Notes: generated by a model from the sequence alone, not told the origin. Positions 11,103 to 22,690 are shown, numbered from the stretch's first letter. The stretch is 64,000 bases of DNA from Oegoconia quadripuncta (GCA_949316235.1 OX438741.1:18663124-18727123), one strand, 5' to 3'. Program-made: numbers and translations.

Positions 11103-11589
11103 GACAATTATATTATTTAATGTACACTTTATCTCCTACCTATTTACCATGATAAGGTTGGATGTGCCCTATTTGACCCCAAGATGAATAGCAATCCTCT
11201 AAGTTCAATGAAATTTTAAAGTGGGCAACAATTTAAGTCAACTAATTTTTTTGTCAGGAAAGTGTTTTTGTCTGTGTGCTACTTATGGTAAATTGGTGTC
11301 TATTATTAGCAACATCAATGGAATCATCTCCTCATGAGGGGAACTCCTTAATGGTTAATAGCACTAATACTAAATTTTGCATACACGATCAGTTTAATAG
11401 GTACACCAACCTGATGCTGCCGCCAGGATTATCTGCCAAAAAGGGACCTCCTCTACTATTAAAGGCACGAATACGAAATTTTGCATACACGGTTAGGCTA
11501 GAATAATATGTGACAATCATGATGGAATATTATAAGCTCGCTTTTAAAAGTGATTTGAATGTCGGATTTATTAAGAATTGGATTCCCAG
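11103..11589. other. Intergenic DNA
   Basis: No gene seen. Two similar segments (about 11365-11400 and 11460-11495) share CACTAATACTAAATTTTGCATACACG and a close variant, so they form a short local duplication. Confidence 0.35.
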
Positions 11590-11730
11590 CTTTTTTTTTA
11601 TGATTGACTGGATTCGCGCTTGACCACAATCTCACCTGATGGAAAGTGACGATGTGGTCGAAGATGAAGCACGCAATCCCAGTAAATGCCTATTCACTTG
11701 CTCTTGAAGATCCCAAGGTTTTAGGATTCC
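11590..11730 (-). repeat. CR1/Jockey-like LINE tail (third copy, inverted)
   Basis: Minus-strand copy of the same 3' end as at 7265-7590: CACAATCTCACCTGATGGAA followed by the reversed codons up to GATCCCAAGGTTT. More diverged than the 9755 copy. Confidence 0.7.
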
Positions 11731-11756
11731 GGAAAGGATCCTCAGGAAGGATCAGA

Positions 11757-11972
11757 GGGCGCGGGTTGATCCCTAGCTGTTCCTCATCCCTAGATGTTTA
11801 GTACTTGGTTTGGTTGGTGGTAGGGCATATTAAAAGTCCGTTTTTAACTACCACTATGGCCTTGTTGTGTTCCGGTTGTGAGAGATAAGAGAGCCAGTCC
11901 CCGAAATGTGATGGGGTTTCCGAGTCTGCATCTTCACATAACATCAGGTGTGATTGGGGTCAAGTGCTAACA
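11757..11972 (+). repeat. SINE family 2, decayed
   Basis: Plus-strand copy with a broken head (GCGCGGGTTGATCCC), then TTGGTTTGGTTGGTGGTAGG, the TTGTGTTCCGGTTGTGAGAG body and the ATCAGGTGTGATTGGGGTC tail. Several internal deletions. Confidence 0.7.
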
Positions 11973-12985
11973 AAAATGGTATAATGTATGATTATTTTGA
12001 TTACGATATCTGAAGTGTGACCAAAAAAATCGAACAATCTGACGTCACAATGTCACGACCGTGAGAAAATTGCATTTGAAGGTGAAGGCTGCTCCCAAAT
12101 ATGCTGAAATTGTGTGAGACTTGTTCATTTGAAGCAATTTTTCTTAACAATCAAAAATTCACTTAGGTAACAATGTTGACGTTATTATAACTGGAGGTTT
12201 GCAAGTTCATGTATTGTTTGACAAAATGAAATGACGTATACCGGATTAGTTTTTTTACCGTAAGAAGAAAATAGGGTATTAAGTTAGTGAAATATAAGGT
12301 ATTGGCATAGGTAGTTTATTTTTATTTATATTTATTTAAAAACAGTAACAAATAAAGGGATGGAATTTAAATATAAACTAGAACAAATGTAAAAAATTGG
12401 GGCCGCGAGGCAAGGTACCCAAAACGCTGGCGGCGTTTCCTCGTTGTATGCAGATACTTAAGCGTTGGGCGAGGAAACAACCAGCTCTCGGGTCACCAGT
12501 GACATCGACTAAGCGATTATTTTTTCAAAACCAACATCGAATAAAGCGTTCATTCATTTGACGGTCGCGTTTGTAGGCTATTCCACATAATTACATCATT
12601 AAATTAAATAAATAAGTAATATACTAGCTTTAATATCTTTTTGAACTATATTCTTGCAAATAAACAATTTGATTTGATTTGAAAAAGAAACTTTGAGAAA
12701 AATATGAGTTCCAAATAAATTTCGAATGATATGAACCCTACGAATCCCGCCAGTCGCGGGCCGGCTATTGCGTTTTTCAAAAAAAAAAAAAACTAACTTT
12801 GCCAATTCTATTTCACTTACCTAATATACCGTATTTTTCCTTACGGTAAAAAGCTCACCCGGTATATTAATACATATAAAGTTTCATCAGAATTGGTTTA
12901 GACATTTCACAAAATATAGATTTGAAAGTTTGCATGGATAAACCCTCTTAAGAATATAAGTGTACACTTAAAGTGAGAATGGTTT
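11973..12985. other. Intergenic DNA with a GC-rich repeat segment
   Basis: No gene seen. 12398-12520 is much more GC-rich than its surroundings (GGGGCCGCGAGGCAAGGTAC) and looks like a retrotransposon remnant. The rest is AT-rich, with an AATAAAC/TTTGATTTGATTTG word at about 12655-12685 that resembles a LINE tail. Confidence 0.35.
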
Positions 12986-13128
12986 TTTTTTATGCACAAC
13001 GGGTTAGCACTTGACCTCAATCACACCTGATGTTAAATGAAGATGAGGCCGAAGGTGGAAGCGTAGCGTAGCGGATAAGATGGTGGTAGATACCAGGCAG
13101 ACATTTAAAATGCCCTGCCACCAACCAA
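12986..13128 (-). repeat. SINE family 2 fragment
   Basis: Minus-strand tail (ATGCACAACGGGTTAGCACT) joined by an internal deletion to the GGCAGACATTTAAAATGCCC part; the CCGGTTGTCAGAG body is missing. Confidence 0.7.
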
Positions 13129-13261
13129 ATCTTGAACAGTTTTTCGATTCAGGAATTCGTTTGAGAAATATTTTAAAGTTGTAGTTTTTGTTAGAGTCAA
13201 GTGTGTTCCCCCTACCAGCTAAAGGGTTGTTTTTGAATATGTAGAAAAATGTATGGCATCT

Positions 13262-13590
13262 ATTAGTAACATCGTCATCAGCCCGTAAACGTCCTACTGC
13301 AGGGATATAGGCCTTCCTACGTATTAGGAGGGAGTATGGGCCATAATCCGCCACGCGGCCCAATGCGGTTTGGAGACTTCACGTGCCTTTGAATTTTTAT
13401 TTCTCAGGCATGCAGGTTACCTCACAATGTTTTCCTTCACCGTTTAAGAGTAGCCGGATAAAATGCACATAAGTAATTAAATTAAATTTAAAAACTCATT
13501 GGTACATGGCCTGCCTGGGAATCACGCCACTGCCTCCCAAATTGGGAGAACACGTCCACCGAGCCACCAACGCTTACCTAGTATATATAA
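13262..13590 (-). repeat. SINE family 3 (tRNA-like head)
   Basis: Minus-strand copy of a third SINE-like family. Its head reads, on the minus strand, GGTGGCTCGGTGGACGTG...GATTCCCAGGCAGGCCATG. The body contains CGGTGAAGGAAAACATTGTG and CCTGCATGCCTGAGAAATAA. Relatives are at 20700-20905 (-) and 47900-48110 (+). Confidence 0.65.
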
Positions 13591-13784
13591 TTACATTAAC
13601 AGGAAAACTATCACAGCTAAGTTAACGCTTTACAATTTAATGAGTAATAGTCGAAAAACTTATAAAATGTACTTTCCCTTGAAAATGTACAAACCCGTCG
13701 TGCATAAAAAAAATAAAAAAAATATTTATCAAACAACTAAATGCCCCCTTCTAAGCCCGCATATTTGTAACGGACAACTACAAA

Positions 13785-13940
13785 TCAAACCAAATCAAAT
13801 AAAATTTTTTTTTTCGTAGGATAAAAATTTTCAACTGAAAACGTCACATATTTTATCTTATTATTAAAGTTTTTGACATTATTGCTCATTCACAAAGCTG
13901 ATTCTCCAGAGAAGAACGAGCAAGAAACTCAAGGGTTGGT
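13785..13940 (-). repeat. LINE 3' tail (TCAAAT-repeat type)
   Basis: Starts with CAAATCAAACCAAATCAAAT and ends with CCAGAGAAGAACGAGCAAGAAACTC. The same tail is found downstream of the LINE ORF at 51132-51519 and at 46196 and 57105, so it is the untranslated end of that LINE family. Confidence 0.65.
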
Positions 13941-14357
13941 CTTTTAAATAAGTTTGGGTTACAATTATAACTATATTGTATAATTAGACTGAATATCGCC
14001 GAGCGATCTATGTTCATGCATGCAGAACCGATACTGAGCGTACAATCTTCAATTTCTAATCTTTATTGCGCAGAATGACCTGCAGAAATGTGGAACCAAT
14101 TTTGATAGTGTTCTTATTAGTTTTCATATGATTCACTCAAGCCGACTCTCAATTTATTGGCGTCAAAGTCAACTCTACAAAAAATAACTTTGTCCTTTCA
14201 ATCCTACGTGTCATCTAGTAGCATCACGTACTGTTTATTGTGTTCTTTTTGTATCACCCTGTACTGCGCTTTTTGCGAGGACACTAAATTGATGTTTTTG
14301 TGTGCCCTGTAGTCGATCGAGAAGTTTTCATGTAAATCATTCCACAGATTAATATTA

Positions 14358-14766
14358 GGTTCTTACTTATGAAATTGCTGTATTGTATGAAGAATTTCAT
14401 TAAGACTGTTTGCTCCATACAAACATTTTTTTTTGGGAACGGCAAATCCAAATTTAGCTAAACTTTGTGTGTATTATCGGATAACATTAAGTTAAATATA
14501 GGCAGCGTTAATTTTTAAAAGTAACCGCTTTATAAAAGTCTCAGCGAATCTAAGAAATGATTATGGGAAGCACATGAAAAGAGCTCTGTTCAAATTTTTT
14601 TCATTATGTGATTTAGCCCAGAAATTAACAAATATTTCATGTGAAACCTTGAAATAATATTCCATTTTCCAAACAAAAAACAAATTTGGAATTAGCTTTG
14701 AAAATCGCAGGAATTGGTACGTATGATTAACGAAGAAAAAAAACTCCAATTTCATAGGTAAAGACC
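14358..14766. mobile_element. MITE, family M2, copy 1
   Basis: 409 bp with inverted ends GGTTCTTACTTATGAAATT and AATTTCATAGGTAAAGACC. An inverted-orientation relative at 46858-47207 shares the ends and much of the interior (GGAACGGCAAATCCAAATTT). No coding capacity. Confidence 0.65.
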
Positions 14767-14928
14767 ACATATGGCTCAGGTCAGGTTAGGTAGGCAGAGA
14801 TTATTGATTTCCACTTGCACCGACTACGTTTGCTTCTTGCACTCTCATCAAAAGCTTCATACAGATTAATATAGCCAAGGATATTTGGTAATGAACCTCG
14901 CCAACATTGTATTCTTCCATCATAAGTA

Positions 14929-15195
14929 ACCGCCTCCGTGGCTCAATGTAAACAACATTGGGTTTACGATTCGGAGGTCGCGGGTTCGAGTTTGGTTGGT
15001 GGTAGGGCATTTTAAATATCCGCCTGGCTAGCTACCATCTTATCTAAATCTGTCGCCAAGCAGCAATGTTAATGGCATTGTTGGCCCAAATGTGTTGGGG
15101 TTTCCGGGTCAGTATGCCTCCACCTTCGACCTCATCTTCACTTAACATCAGGTGTGATTGAGATCAACTAAGAACCCTTCGTGCATAAAAAAAAA
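14929..15195 (+). repeat. SINE family 2, internally deleted
   Basis: Complete head (CCGCCTCCGTGGCTCAATG, GTCGCGGGTTCGAG) lacking the part between the B box and GTTTGGTTGG, then body and tail to an A run at about 15187-15195. The TTCCGGTTGTCAGAGATAAG stretch is also deleted. Confidence 0.8.
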
Positions 15196-16747
15196 GTCTC
15201 TCAAAAATTGTGCAGTAACTTAGATAATTGAATAATCTTAGATATAACAAATACTTTTAACTTATAGAACTTTTGCTGGTTTTCATGTCCAATTAGAAAT
15301 AAAAAAAAGAATATTTTTTTAAGAAATTTATTTCCAACTACGCTGTCATTTCCTTACAACTTTTTAATCGACTTCATGAAAAAGTGATTCTCAATTCGAC
15401 TGCTTCCATAACACTTTTTATTAGCTTCACTAGTAACAAACAAAATTTTTCAAAGTAAATTTTAACCTGCTTCTAAATTGTCGTATCGAAATGAAACTTG
15501 CACTAGTACATGCTACTAATGCAACGCGATAAACGTTTATGTCACGCGAGAATATATTTGTCCTGCTCATTCGCTTTGAGGAAATATACAACTATCCCAC
15601 TCTCACACCTACGTCGCGACGTCATGCTACGGAGGCAAGTATGAATATCTAGTTCGGATGACTATAATTTGATATCTTGCAACTAGTAAACCCCTGAAGT
15701 TTGGGCTTTGTTTTAACGAGACCAATAGATTGGGCTCAAGTGTCTGTTAAAAGGGCCATGATAATTTAAAATACATATTTGTTTTTTTGTGTATTTTTCA
15801 TCCTCAAACGTGATTGATTGAGGTCAAGTACCAACCCGCTGTGCACAAAAAAAAAACGTCGCTTTAAATGATTATTGATAATTATCTGATGTTGTACTCC
15901 GGGATATAAAATGGAACCTTTTCGAGGTTAAATTATCAACAGAAAGAGTCACTTTACAGGTAATTGTACGAAAATCTATTAATGCACTCTTCTATTTTTT
16001 TAAAGACTTGAAAAGAGAACGAGGTTTCATGTACGACTGCATATTTTTTTTTTTTCAAGTATTCGACCGAAGGCAATCCAAAAAGATTGGTTAGTTGACG
16101 GCACTTGCCCAAAAGTTAGACCCTATGGGTAAGGGAGGTTATGAAGCTTGGCCCATTTCTTTAGGCACCATAAATTGCGCCGCATTACAGCTACCGTGAC
16201 CAAATAGCTCTAAAAATAAGAATGGCAATTCGTGAATATCGTTGACGGCGTTGAACTTGATGATTATCATTCCAGTCTTAGATTGAAATGCAGTATACAT
16301 CATTGGCTACTATTTACATGCGCACATCATATGCTTACCCACTTTTAATGACCCATAGACAATACTACACAATGATAGGCCTTGATGTAATGAATTATCT
16401 CATTGTTATTTGGTCCCAGGCCTTATAGGTCACGAACCCCGATGCGGATGACAATATGAACGGTCGAGGACTACAGTTCCGCCATTTTGAATCAGCTGTC
16501 GCCATATTGGTCGGCCATTTTGTTATAGATCGATTTGGACAATGGATGTGATTCGGTGTTAGATGACATTGTTTATTTGCCATGCATGGTAAGGTCATAC
16601 GTTAGTGATGGAGTAGGTATGCTAAATATAATACAAATTGAAAATTTCGAGGTTACTATATAATAATATAATTAAGAAATGCAAAGCAACGGTGTTAAAA
16701 TATCTTCGTAACATTTGAACAGATTGTCATTAAACATGGCTAAGAAC
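15196..16747. other. AT-rich intergenic DNA
   Basis: No gene recognised. A SINE family 2 tail scrap occurs at about 15805-15855 (GATTGAGGTCAAGTACCAAC followed by an A run). A segment at about 16400-16600 is less AT-rich but carries no convincing reading frame. Confidence 0.35.
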
Positions 16748-16833
16748 CTTTTTTAATGCATAACGGGTTAGCACTTGACCTCAATCACGCCTGATGTTAA
16801 GTGAAGATAAGGTCGAATGTGGAACCGTACATA
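16748..16833 (-). repeat. SINE family 2 tail fragment
   Basis: Reversed tail ATGCATAACGGGTTAGCACT through GATAAGGTCGAATGTGGAA; the remainder is missing. Confidence 0.65.
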
Positions 16834-16916
16834 CTCGAAGTTATTTATTTATATTTATTTATTTATTTAATGAATATTCTGAGAACACTTATTAACTTAG
16901 TGTTACGCTTATGCGT

Positions 16917-17055
16917 GCCCAGGTTCTCTCTGCTGCCGAAGAAGGTCGCCGCGGGGTTTTAGTGGGTATCCCTCCCGATAGGGAAGGGAGTCCCACATAA
17001 CCGTCTCGCCGTCCCCCAGGCGAGCGGTACGTGTAATGCGTTTTCCCGCATCAAA
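16917..17055 (+). repeat. GC-rich retrotransposon remnant
   Basis: The block from CCCAGGTTCTCTCTGCTGCC to GCGTTTTCCCGCATCAAAAA is far more GC-rich than its neighbours and ends in an A run, as a non-LTR 3' end would. The class is inferred from composition and tail only. Confidence 0.4.
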
Positions 17056-17480
17056 AAACAAACAGGTATACCGACTGACCAAGTGAATTATTGTTTTTGA
17101 ATAGATGACAAAAGGAAACCAATGTTTTCCACCGCATTAGACTATGTCCTCTACTGACTCCGCTTATTGGTTTTGTCTACCGACATCCGCTGCATTACTC
17201 CACTCGCAAACAATGGTTTCACCATTTTGTAAAGTAAAAATGTACCAGTCATCGACGTTCCAGTAAATACACCAAAAATCTATTCAATCTCTGGTTTACT
17301 CAACAGTATTGTTCCTTGTCAAATATAGTCAAAAGTTTACAATTATTGTATCACCGCTGTCTGTCACCTCTATTTATTAACCGACTTCAGAAAGGAGGAG
17401 GAAAAGTTCGGTCGTTTGTATGTTCTTTTTTTCGTAATGTTCTTTTTGTAAATGAAAGGGGATACCGTCAAACTACTGAA

Positions 17481-17553
17481 AACTACTGAACCGATTTCAC
17501 TGAAATTACAATGGGACCACCATTGTAATTTCAGTGAAATCGGTTCAGTAGTT
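17481..17553. repeat. Perfect 34-bp inverted repeat
   Basis: Arms at 17481-17514 and 17520-17553 are exact reverse complements (starting AACTACTGAACCGATTTCAC), separated by the 5-nt spacer GACCA. The arm sequence resembles a dispersed word also seen near 61345 (AATCGGTTCAGTTGTTTTT). Confidence 0.85.
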
Positions 17554-17837
17554 TTTTTGGAAACATGATAAACAGCTGAATAGCATTACATATTCAGACG
17601 CGCGGTGGTGTAGCTTAGACCTAACACACCTAAACTGTAGGAGCTACCCATGGTTTTGAATACTCATGTTAGAGAGCAACACACAAAGGAGTGGAGCAAA
17701 CTCGACGGCCTAACACATTCTAAAATGTTTATTAGCAATAATGTTGCAGGTCTAACCAGAAAAATCTGCAGGTTGAACAGAGATCAAACCCGTTTCATAG
17801 TACGCGCCCCTACTATAAAACGTATAGATCTAAGTCT

Positions 17838-17985
17838 GCCACCAAAACATCAATGTTAATAGCATTGTTGTGTTCCGGTTGTCAGAGTTAAGATAGCCAG
17901 TCCCCCAAATAAGATGAGGTTTCCGGGTCAGTTAACATCAGGTGTAATTGAGGTCAAGTGTTGACCCATTGTGCATAAAAAAAAT
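17838..17985 (+). repeat. SINE family 2 (3' half)
   Basis: Plus-strand 3' half from CTGCCACCAAAACATCAATG to GTGCATAAAAAAAAT; a deletion removes the CGCTTCCACCTTC part. Confidence 0.8.
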
Positions 17986-18232
17986 ATACTTCTTCGACGA
18001 ACGCTAAAGTTCTCAGGATTATCTTAGTAATGGTTGATAGATGTTAAACCGTATTATATCTCAACCAACCAACCCATCATGAAGAGATCCCTCATGGGAT
18101 AAGTCCGCCTTTGTACACTATTTTGATTCAATGTATTATATGTGTTATTTTGTACAATAAAGCATTTAACAAACAAACAAACAAACCGTTTCGAAGATAT
18201 TTAGCTTTTATCACTGTTTAGTCTATCTGAAT

Positions 18233-18465
18233 GACGACCGATTGGTGTAGTGGATAGTGATCCTGTCAGCGAAACCAACGGTAGCGGGTTCGAATCCCGC
18301 GAGGGATAAATGTTTGTGTGATGAATACAAACAATTATTTTCGAGTCATGGATGTTTATATAAATATTTACATATGTTTATCCGTTATCTAGTATCCATA
18401 GTTTAGCTTTACTTAGTTTGGAACTGGATGATTGGTGTAAGTGTCCGAAATATTTATTATTCTTA
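18233..18465 (+). repeat. tRNA-derived SINE, family 1 (copy c)
   Basis: Head with A box TTGGTGTAGTGGATAGTG and B box GGGTTCGAATCCC, then the family 1 body (TGTTTGTGTGATGAATAC) and a 3' part with TCCGAAATATTTATTATTC. Confidence 0.8.
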
Positions 18466-18500
18466 TTATTTGTTTCCTCGGGCGTTTCAAAATTTTCCAT

Positions 18501-18763
18501 TTTTTTTTTTTTTTTGCACAACGTTCGTACTTGTCCTCAATCACACCTGATGTTAAGTGAAGTTGAAGTCGAAGGTGGAAGCGTACTGACCCGGAAACCC
18601 CAAACACATTTGGGGACTGGCTATCTTATCTATGACAACCGGAACACAACATGACATTTAAAATGCCCTACGACCAACCAAACCGAGTACTTAAACATGT
18701 ACCCCGCTGGGGATCGAACCCGCGACCAATGTTGCTTAGGTACATTGAGCCACGGAGGCGGTT
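18501..18763 (-). repeat. SINE family 2, near full length
   Basis: Minus-strand copy from a T run (poly-A side) through the tail, body and B box (GGGGATCGAACCCGCGACC) to CCACGGAGGCGGTT at the head. It lies directly between the family 1 SINE and an RTE-like LINE fragment. Confidence 0.85.
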
Positions 18764-18784
18764 ATTCAAATTGTGTTTTCATTT

Positions 18785-19265
18785 TCATCATCAATCGAAA
18801 GACGTCCACTACTGGACAAAGGCGTCATCAAAGGTCTCCACAGCGATCGGTCCTGTTCTGCCCCATCCAGCGGCTTCCCGCGATCTTTATCAAAATCGTC
18901 GGTCCAACTCGTGCGGGGGGCCTGCCCACACTGCGTCTTCCGCTGCGTGGTCGCCACTCGAGAGCCTATCCGCCCTAATGTCCGTCGGACCTTCGAGCAA
19001 TATGTCCCGCCCACTGCCTCTTAAGTTTGACAATTCTTCGGACTATATCCGGTCACCTTGGTTCTCCTGCGGATCTCCTCATTTCTGATTCGATCCGGCA
19101 GGGATAGAAATCACTGCCGCCCATGGACACCCGCAACACCAAAAGGGTCACAGATGCGTTGCCGGCCTTTGAGGAAGGTGTAGGCTCGTTTCTTGAAGGT
19201 TCCAATGTTCTCTCCATTGCCCTTTGGGTGACCTTGAGCCTTCTTATGAGGCCCATAGTGAGCGA
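18785..19265 (-). mobile_element. RTE-like LINE fragment, reverse transcriptase C-terminal region, broken
   Basis: Three pieces in order on the minus strand match the C-terminal tail common to RTE-type polymerases: RLKVTQRAMERT (about 19240-19200), RIRNEEIRRRTKVTG (about 19095-19050) and SWTDDFDKDRG...AEQDRSLWR (about 18920-18835). They lie in different frames, with a stop after the second piece. Between the first and second, about 19100-19195, sits a foreign segment (GCCGGCAACGCATCTGTGAC). The copy is therefore dead. A related fragment lies at 50050-50285 (+). Confidence 0.7.
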
Positions 19266-20194
19266 CCACGTAACAGTTCCATATATTATATTTAATTTAT
19301 AATAATGATTATCATTAATAATAATGATTTAATAAAAATGTTATTATAATTTCCTTGACGATGAATTAAATGAATAATTATAAATTAATTGCAGACATAT
19401 TTTAATTAAACAGTAATAAATTGTTAAGACGTCATTTCTCTAAATTGTGAATTAATTAACTAGAAAATTAAATTAATCAAGAATGACTGACATGGTATTT
19501 GCATTGATCACATAACGAAGGACATGCTAATTGTGTAATTTAATTTGTATTTTTATTGTTTAGTACAGGCTAATTATAATTTTGCATGCTATTGTATATG
19601 GCTGATTTAGGTGATACAATTTATATTATTTTACCAACTAAATTACTTACCCTAATCATTGTAAATAAATGTATTCTATTGTATATTCTTTATTATAGCA
19701 GTATTACTCAAATTCAAATTCTTACTCCCAAAAGTTCCTATATGCATGCTCAAACCAACACATACCAATTCAATTGTACATTATCTTTTTTATATCAACC
19801 GATAGATTTAGTATCTAGATTAATTATCTAGAAAATTAATCAAACAATGTTTCTTATGACACCTATTGTAGGTCGTGGGAACTTGTGATCTGACAATGTT
19901 TAAGTATTAATTTTTTATCCAATATTTTTTTTCCGAGTGACCTTATTAAGCGATAAAGTCAATTTGGACAATAGGAATCATAGATCATATGAAGTAGATG
20001 AATCACTAATACGACCGCAAAATTATTTTTTATGAAATCTAATGGTTAGTAGTTTTTTTATGGTGATCGTTGACAGCATTTCAAATGTACCATGTTGACC
20101 TTTGAACGAGTTTTAGGCATTCGCAAAATTATTTTCTATACATTATTAAGTAGGTATTCTGTTTTTCGACGATCTATTTATCGGTATAGTACAA
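19266..20194. other. Very AT-rich intergenic DNA
   Basis: No gene seen. A short self-complementary stretch AATAATGATTATCATTAATA lies at about 19300. Otherwise featureless. Confidence 0.35.
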
Positions 20195-20360
20195 TACAAT
20201 ACAGTATAAATACACTTTATTGCACAACACAGAAAAGAAAATACAGTTTCAGAAAAGAAAGTTTCAGGAAAGTAGTAAGAATAGAATGTACAATTTGGCG
20301 ACCTTATCACTAAAAGTGACCTTCCAGGCACCCTTTGGGTATAAGGACAGTACATTTGAA
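20195..20360 (-). repeat. LINE 3' tail (TACAATACAA type)
   Basis: TACAATACAATACAGTATAA, CACTTTATTGCACAA and GGCGACCTTATCACTAAAAG form a reversed 3' end shared with 45545-45690 and, less closely, 44695-44800. Confidence 0.6.
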
Positions 20361-20449
20361 ATAGGTAGGTTGTGCGGTATTAAATAGGCATGCAGATACA
20401 AACTACGTACTACAGTAGTTAGATGTCTAGAGGTCGCGAAATTCCTCCA

Positions 20450-20672
20450 GGTTTTTTTATGTATAACGGGTTAGTACTTGATCTCAATCACACCTGATGT
20501 TAAGTGAAGATGAGGCCGAAGCGTACGGACCCGGAAACCCCATCTTATTTGGCGACTGGCTATCTTATGTCTGACAACGCGAACACAACAATGCCTTTAA
20601 CATTGCTGTTTGGCAGCAGACTTACATAAGACGGTGGTAGCTGGCCAGGCGGATATTTAAAATGCTCTCAAC
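20450..20672 (-). repeat. SINE family 2, headless
   Basis: Minus-strand tail and body from TTTTTTTATGTATAACGGG to GGCGGATATTTAAAATGC; no head. Confidence 0.8.
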
Positions 20673-20694
20673 GTCTAAACTAGTAAATAAATAT

Positions 20695-20905
20695 AAATAT
20701 CCCACTGCAGCGATATAGGCCTTCCCTCGTATAATGAGGGAGTATGGGCCTTAGTCCACCACGCTGACCCAATGTGAGTTGGAGACTTTTAATTTCTCAG
20801 GCATGCAGGTTTCCTCCCTATGTTTTCCTTCACCGTTTAAGAGCAGTCGGATAAATGCACATAAGTAATTAAATTAAATTTAAAAGCATGGCCTGCCTGG
20901 AATCG
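20695..20905 (-). repeat. SINE family 3 copy
   Basis: Minus-strand body with GATATAGGCCTTCCCTCGTA, CTCAGGCATGCAGGTTTCCT and GCATGGCCTGCCTGGAATCG; it stops in the B-box region, where a family 2 SINE begins. Confidence 0.65.
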
Positions 20906-20909
20906 AACG

Positions 20910-21153
20910 AAGGTTTGGTTGATGGTAGGGCATCTTAAATGTCCGTCTGGCTAGCTACCACCATCTTATCTAAATCTGCCGCCAAGCAGCAATGTTAATA
21001 GCATTGTTGTGTTCCGGTTGACAGAGATAAGATAGCCAGTCCCCCAAATGTGTTGGGGTTTCCGGGTCAGTACGCTTCCAGCTTCGACCTCATCTTCACT
21101 TAACATCAGGTGCGATTGAGATCAAGTACGAACCCGTCGTGCATAAAAAAAAA
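20910..21153 (+). repeat. SINE family 2, lacking tRNA-like head
   Basis: From GGTTTGGTTGATGGTAGGGC through a well preserved body and tail to GTGCATAAAAAAAAAA. Abuts the family 3 SINE head. Confidence 0.8.
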
Positions 21154-21756
21154 ATGTCGCGTGCATTTCGGTACATTTCGAAAGGTGAAACGAGGATGTC
21201 GTTTCAGTCACTACTTTTCCTGTTTGGAATAGGTACCCAAATGTTTGGTAGACGTCGTAGAACACACAAATAAATCAATCGAATTTAATAACTCCTCCTT
21301 TCTTAAGGTCGGTAAGTAATTAACAGACATTCTTGCTTTTCCAATTCCACTAACAAATGCTACAATAAAATTTCTAACAGCAACAATACACTCTCTATAC
21401 ATTCTTGCAAAAAAGCGGCAAAAGACGCGAGTTTCGCGGCGCGAGCGCATGAAGACACCCGTAACGTACCGATTCTCCCATACATTGTTCTCTATGGGAA
21501 AGGGAAAGATACCCGGAAGCTTTCAAACTGGTGTTCACGATTTGTAATATTAATAGGCTTTTGCAGTGGCCACTTACATGTACCTGCTTTGTTAAATGTT
21601 GAGTATGTATATCTAGATAGTACTTTGCATGTCGCATTGCAGTACCTAAATGAACCAATATGATTACGGCTTTTTTTCGAAAGTTGACGTTTACCTGATG
21701 GTTTTTGACCAAGTTTAATGACAGTCTGATTGGTCGATACAATTCAGATTTTAACA

Positions 21757-21897
21757 TGTGGAAATGTACTGATCCGGAAACCCCAACACATTTGGGGGAC
21801 TGGCTATTTTATCTCTGACAACCGGAACACAACAATGCTATTAACATTGCTGTTTGGCGGCAAATTTAGTTAAGATGGTGGTAGCTAGCCAGCCAGC
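21757..21897 (-). repeat. SINE family 2, internal part
   Basis: Minus-strand middle segment, from GTACTGATCCGGAAACCCC to GGTGGTAGCTAGCCAGCC. A different repeat follows at once (21900-21995). Confidence 0.75.
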
Positions 21898-21899
21898 AA

Positions 21900-21997
21900 A
21901 AATCGGTTATGGTTCCTTGGGGAACTTTGCTCGTAATCAGGAGTGGAGTTACCAGTAAACAGGAATTACACGAATTAAATTTCACCCTGTATAATGA
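21900..21997 (+). repeat. Dispersed repeat with fixed end TTTCACCCTGTATA
   Basis: GGTTATGGTTCCTTGGGGAA ... AATCAGGAGTGGAGTTACC ... CACGAATTAAATTTCACCC, then TGTATA. Other copies sit at about 43060-43200 (+), 51868-52070 (-) and, diverged, 56935-57000 (+). The constant outer end next to TA resembles a mariner-type terminus (inference). Confidence 0.55.
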
Positions 21998-22159
21998 TGT
22001 TTCTTAGGAGCACTCACATCGCTCGTGTGCGGAATGATTGATCCAAATAAATCGTTATGATTTGGAAACGGGAAATGCAAAGGAGTTCTTAATTTATTAG
22101 TATATCTTGTATTATTTATTTTTTAAATCAAATCAGAAGTCTTGTGGCTATACATTCCG

Positions 22160-22430
22160 AGTTATAAATAATAATAATAAATAAATATCTTTGCACATAC
22201 ACACAGCGCCATCTAGGTCCACAGTAAACATCTAGGCTCGTGTTATGGATACCAGATGGTTGATGAATTACACAATTACAATTTTTTTTTGTAAATAAAT
22301 AAATACATATATTATTATCTATAACTCCTCTGTATTCATCATACAAACATATGCCCCTAGCGGGATTCGAACTCGCGACGTTTCGGTATAGTGGTCAGAC
22401 TTTCTAACCACAACACCAAACAGTCGTTAA
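22160..22430 (-). repeat. tRNA-derived SINE, family 1 (copy d)
   Basis: Minus-strand copy: body with ACACACAGCGCCATCTAGG, B box GGGATTCGAACTCGC and A box CTAACCACAACACCAAACA. Confidence 0.8.
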
Positions 22431-22539
22431 TATAAGATATAAATTATGTAATTCTCCTAAAGCGCGCGAATTGATTGATCCATTTTATTGACCATACTTC
22501 TTTTATCTCTGATTTAACAAATTTATTGTAGTGACAAAG

Positions 22540-22690
22540 ATTGAAAAATGTATCCTGAGAAGGTTTGGTCATGTGGAAAGGATGATACAAAGAAGACTTA
22601 CGAAAGAGATATACGAGGCGAATGTGGATGGTAGTGTTTGTAGGGAAAGACCACGGCGAACGTACCATGATCAAATCACAACAAATTAAA
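22540..22690 (+). mobile_element. LINE reverse-transcriptase C-terminal fragment
   Basis: The plus frame from about 22557 reads LRRFGHVERM, then RRLTKEIYEANVDG and CRERPRRTYHDQI before a stop at about 22686. The R(F/W)GHVERM...RP.RT order is the familiar extreme C-terminus of insect LINE polymerases. Only about 45 codons remain. Confidence 0.6.
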
